DNA of 64,000 nucleotides from Paenibacillus algorifonticola (GTDB lineage Bacteria > Bacillota > Bacilli > Paenibacillales > Paenibacillaceae). Shown here piece after piece: positions 62,171-64,000 of the stretch. Both the position numbers and the translations under genes were made by a program. The stretch is from NCBI RefSeq assembly GCF_000971975.1, contig NZ_LAQO01000003.1, positions 1 to 64,000 of the forward strand, read 5' to 3'. The notes under the pieces are model-generated. The model was not told the DNA's origin. It did no database searches and saw only the letters and a program-made list of their open reading frames with translations. How positions within the stretch are numbered: position 1 is the first letter of the stretch; every line of letters begins with the position of its first letter.

Positions 62171-64000
62171 ATGGACAAGGCGTACAAATATTTGGTGCAG
62201 GGTGTTCAGGACAAAAAGATAGACAGGCAGGTAGCCATTGACTTAATTAAGCTGCTGGAAACGGAAGCGGTAACAGATGCCGGTGATATCGCGATTATCG
62301 GCATGGCTGCCAAGCTTCCGTCTGCAAGCACGATAGAGGAATTTTGGGACGTCGTCGAAAGCGGAGTTGATTGCATTACCGGCTTTCCAGATACGCGCAG
62401 CGGCGATATTACCCGCTACCTTCAGTTCAAGGGGGTGCCCGAGAAGGAAATCCGTTATAACAAAAGCGCTTATTTGCCGGAGATCGATAAATTTGATTAT
62501 AAGTTTTTTAAGCTTTCCCCACGTGAAGCGAGCTTAATGGATCCTTGCCAGAGAATGTTCCTGGAGACAAGCTGGCAGGCGGTCGAGGATGCCGGTTACG
62601 GAGGAAGCAGGCTGGAGGGCTCGAAGACAGGCGTGTTTGTCGGCTACGCCAGCAATTATAGAGACATGTACGCCAAAATGATTGAGGACATTGATCCCAC
62701 TGCTCTCTCGATTGGTTTGGTCGGAAATTTGAACGCCGTCATCTCCGGCAGAATTTCATATTTGCTCGATTTGAAGGGGACAAGCATGGTCATTGATACG
62801 GCATGCTCCTCATCGCTTGTAGCGATAGATTCGGCCTGCCAGGCGCTGCGCAGCCGCACTTGCGAAATGGCCATTGCTGGCGGCATCAACATTAATACGG
62901 TACCGCTCAGCAAGGATTATATGCAGACCGGCATAGAATCGTCCGACGGGGTGTCGCGGGCGTTCGACAACCATTCGAACGGTTCTGGGGTAGGGGAAGG
63001 CATTGGAGCCATCGTTCTGAAGCCGCTAAAAGACGCTTTAAGGGATAAGGATGTCATCTATGCGGTCATTAAAGGGAGCGCCACCAATCAGGACGGAAGG
63101 TCCGCGGGGCTTACCGCGCCAAACCCGCAAGCGCAGACGGATGTTATCTTGCAGGCGTGGGAAAACGCCGGCATTGACCCGGAAACGATTGCTTATATTG
63201 AGACTCACGGCACCGGCACCAATTTGGGTGATCCGATTGAAATTCAAGGCATTCATTCGGCTTTCCGGAAGCATACGAGCAAAAAACAATTTTGCGCGGT
63301 CAGCTCCGTGAAAACGAATATTGGTCATTTAAGCGAGGCCGCTGGCATCGTAAGCGTCATAAAAGCCGTGATGGCTTTGCGGACGAAGCAGCTGCCGCCA
63401 TCGATCCATTTTAACCATCCGAACCGATCAATACCGTTTGAGGACTCACCTGTGTATGTAAGCGCAAAGCTGCGTGCTTGGGAAACGGACGGAGGGCCGC
63501 GCAGATGCGGTGTAAGTGCCTTCGGCATCAGTGGAACGAACTGCCACGTCGTGTTGGAGGAAGCGCCTGCTCAAGCAGCACCGGAATGGGAGTCGGCGGC
63601 ACCCCGTCTATTTACACTATCGGCTAAGTCAGAGCAGGCGCTGCTTGAATTAATCAGACTCTACTCGGGATATTTGGCGCATAATGGCCAACTGAATTTA
63701 GATGAGGTTTGCTATACCGCGAATTCGGGCAGAGGACATTACTCACACCGGTTGGCACTGCTTCCGACAAGCATAGCGGATTTACGGGACAAGCTCGTCA
63801 GCGCTCGTCTTGATGAAGCAGAAGGAGCGGTATATTACGGGGTTCACCGGCTCATCGATTCCTCCAAGGAGGCGCTTGAAGCGCAGGACCTGCCGACAAA
63901 GGAGCAGGAACGGTTAAGCGCAGAAGCGGCGGCTGTGATAACTGCCTATTGGGCTGAGCCGAATACATCAGGCAGCCTAATCGAGCAAATAGCACGGTTG
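62171..64000 (+). CDS. Next modular AT-less PKS (N-terminal KS and linker; runs off the window)
   Basis: The frame starts at ATG 62171 after GAGAGGTGAG, 4 bases beyond the previous stop, and remains open to base 64000. A short docking-like helix (VQGVQDKKIDRQVAIDLIKL) precedes KS3, with DIAIIGMAAKLPSA, Cys212 in VIDTACSSS, ETHGTGTNLGD and NIGHLSEAAG. The post-KS linker CYTANSGRGHYSHRLAL follows and no AT has begun. It continues the same trans-AT-type assembly line; later domains are outside the window. Confidence 0.88.
   Translation, partial: MDKAYKYLVQGVQDKKIDRQVAIDLIKLLETEAVTDAGDIAIIGMAAKLPSASTIEEFWDVVESGVDCITGFPDTRSGDITRYLQFKGVPEKEIRYNKSAYLPEIDKFDYKFFKLSPREASLMDPCQRMFLETSWQAVEDAGYGGSRLEGSKTGVFVGYASNYRDMYAKMIEDIDPTALSIGLVGNLNAVISGRISYLLDLKGTSMVIDTACSSSLVAIDSACQALRSRTCEMAIAGGININTVPLSKDYMQTGIESSDGVSRAFDNHSNGSGVGEGIGAIVLKPLKDALRDKDVIYAVIKGSATNQDGRSAGLTAPNPQAQTDVILQAWENAGIDPETIAYIETHGTGTNLGDPIEIQGIHSAFRKHTSKKQFCAVSSVKTNIGHLSEAAGIVSVIKAVMALRTKQLPPSIHFNHPNRSIPFEDSPVYVSAKLRAWETDGGPRRCGVSAFGISGTNCHVVLEEAPAQAAPEWESAAPRLFTLSAKSEQALLELIRLYSGYLAHNGQLNLDEVCYTANSGRGHYSHRLALLPTSIADLRDKLVSARLDEAEGAVYYGVHRLIDSSKEALEAQDLPTKEQERLSAEAAAVITAYWAEPNTSGSLIEQIARL

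Overview
The window looks like chromosomal DNA of a Paenibacillus-type bacterium (Bacillota). The reasons are moderate GC, strong AGGAGG ribosome sites with frequent GTG/TTG starts, YesM/YesN and Lpl-type sugar ABC modules, a yrk-like sulfur operon, and a large AT-less polyketide locus. Most genes lie on the + strand. The sequence alone cannot fix the species.

Left part (1-25.5 kb). The window opens on the right end of an apparent IS200/IS605-type element that cuts a DODA-type dioxygenase gene. Next come a purine-class riboswitch with its own terminator and a phosphoribosyltransferase, a Rieske oxygenase, an antibiotic-type phosphotransferase behind a leader-peptide/terminator attenuator, an SDR, and a ZTP riboswitch in front of a GNAT acetyltransferase. 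They are followed by a divergent MFS/TetR pair, a divergent AraC/GH78 rhamnosidase pair, and a decayed phytochrome locus (intact heme oxygenase, broken phytochrome PAS domain, intact PAS-MCP protein, broken response regulator). A P450, a persulfide-detoxification operon with CstR-type repressor and palindromic operators, and a LysR gene divergent from a pentose-phosphate operon (zwf-tkt-tal-gnd) complete this part.

Middle part (25.7-38.3 kb). A YesN/YesM two-component system, a lipoprotein and two permeases of an Lpl-type ABC importer, a cysteine-type sulfatase and its formylglycine-generating enzyme form one sulfated-glycan uptake and desulfation locus. A second, OmpR-type two-component system with a BcrAB/lantibiotic-type ABC transporter follows.

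Right part (38.7-64 kb, running off the window). This is the left half of an unusual hybrid polyketide cluster. It starts with a possible catabolite-repression (cre) site and a compact type II-like, highly reducing set: ACP, ketosynthase, FabZ-like dehydratase, catalytically dead ketosynthase partner (CLF-like), ketoreductase and second ACP. Two ABC exporters, two tandem NodU-type carbamoyltransferases with PqqD-like C-terminal extensions, a type II thioesterase, a FAAL-ACP loading protein ending in an orphan condensation-domain lobe, and AT-less modular PKS proteins (KS-KR-ACP-KS-KR-ACP, then KS...) follow in one direction. The most economical reading is that a discrete polyene-building system supplies or decorates a trans-AT polyketide that is carbamoylated and exported. 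No acyltransferase, HMG-CoA-synthase cassette or final thioesterase is visible inside the window. I do not recognise the product.
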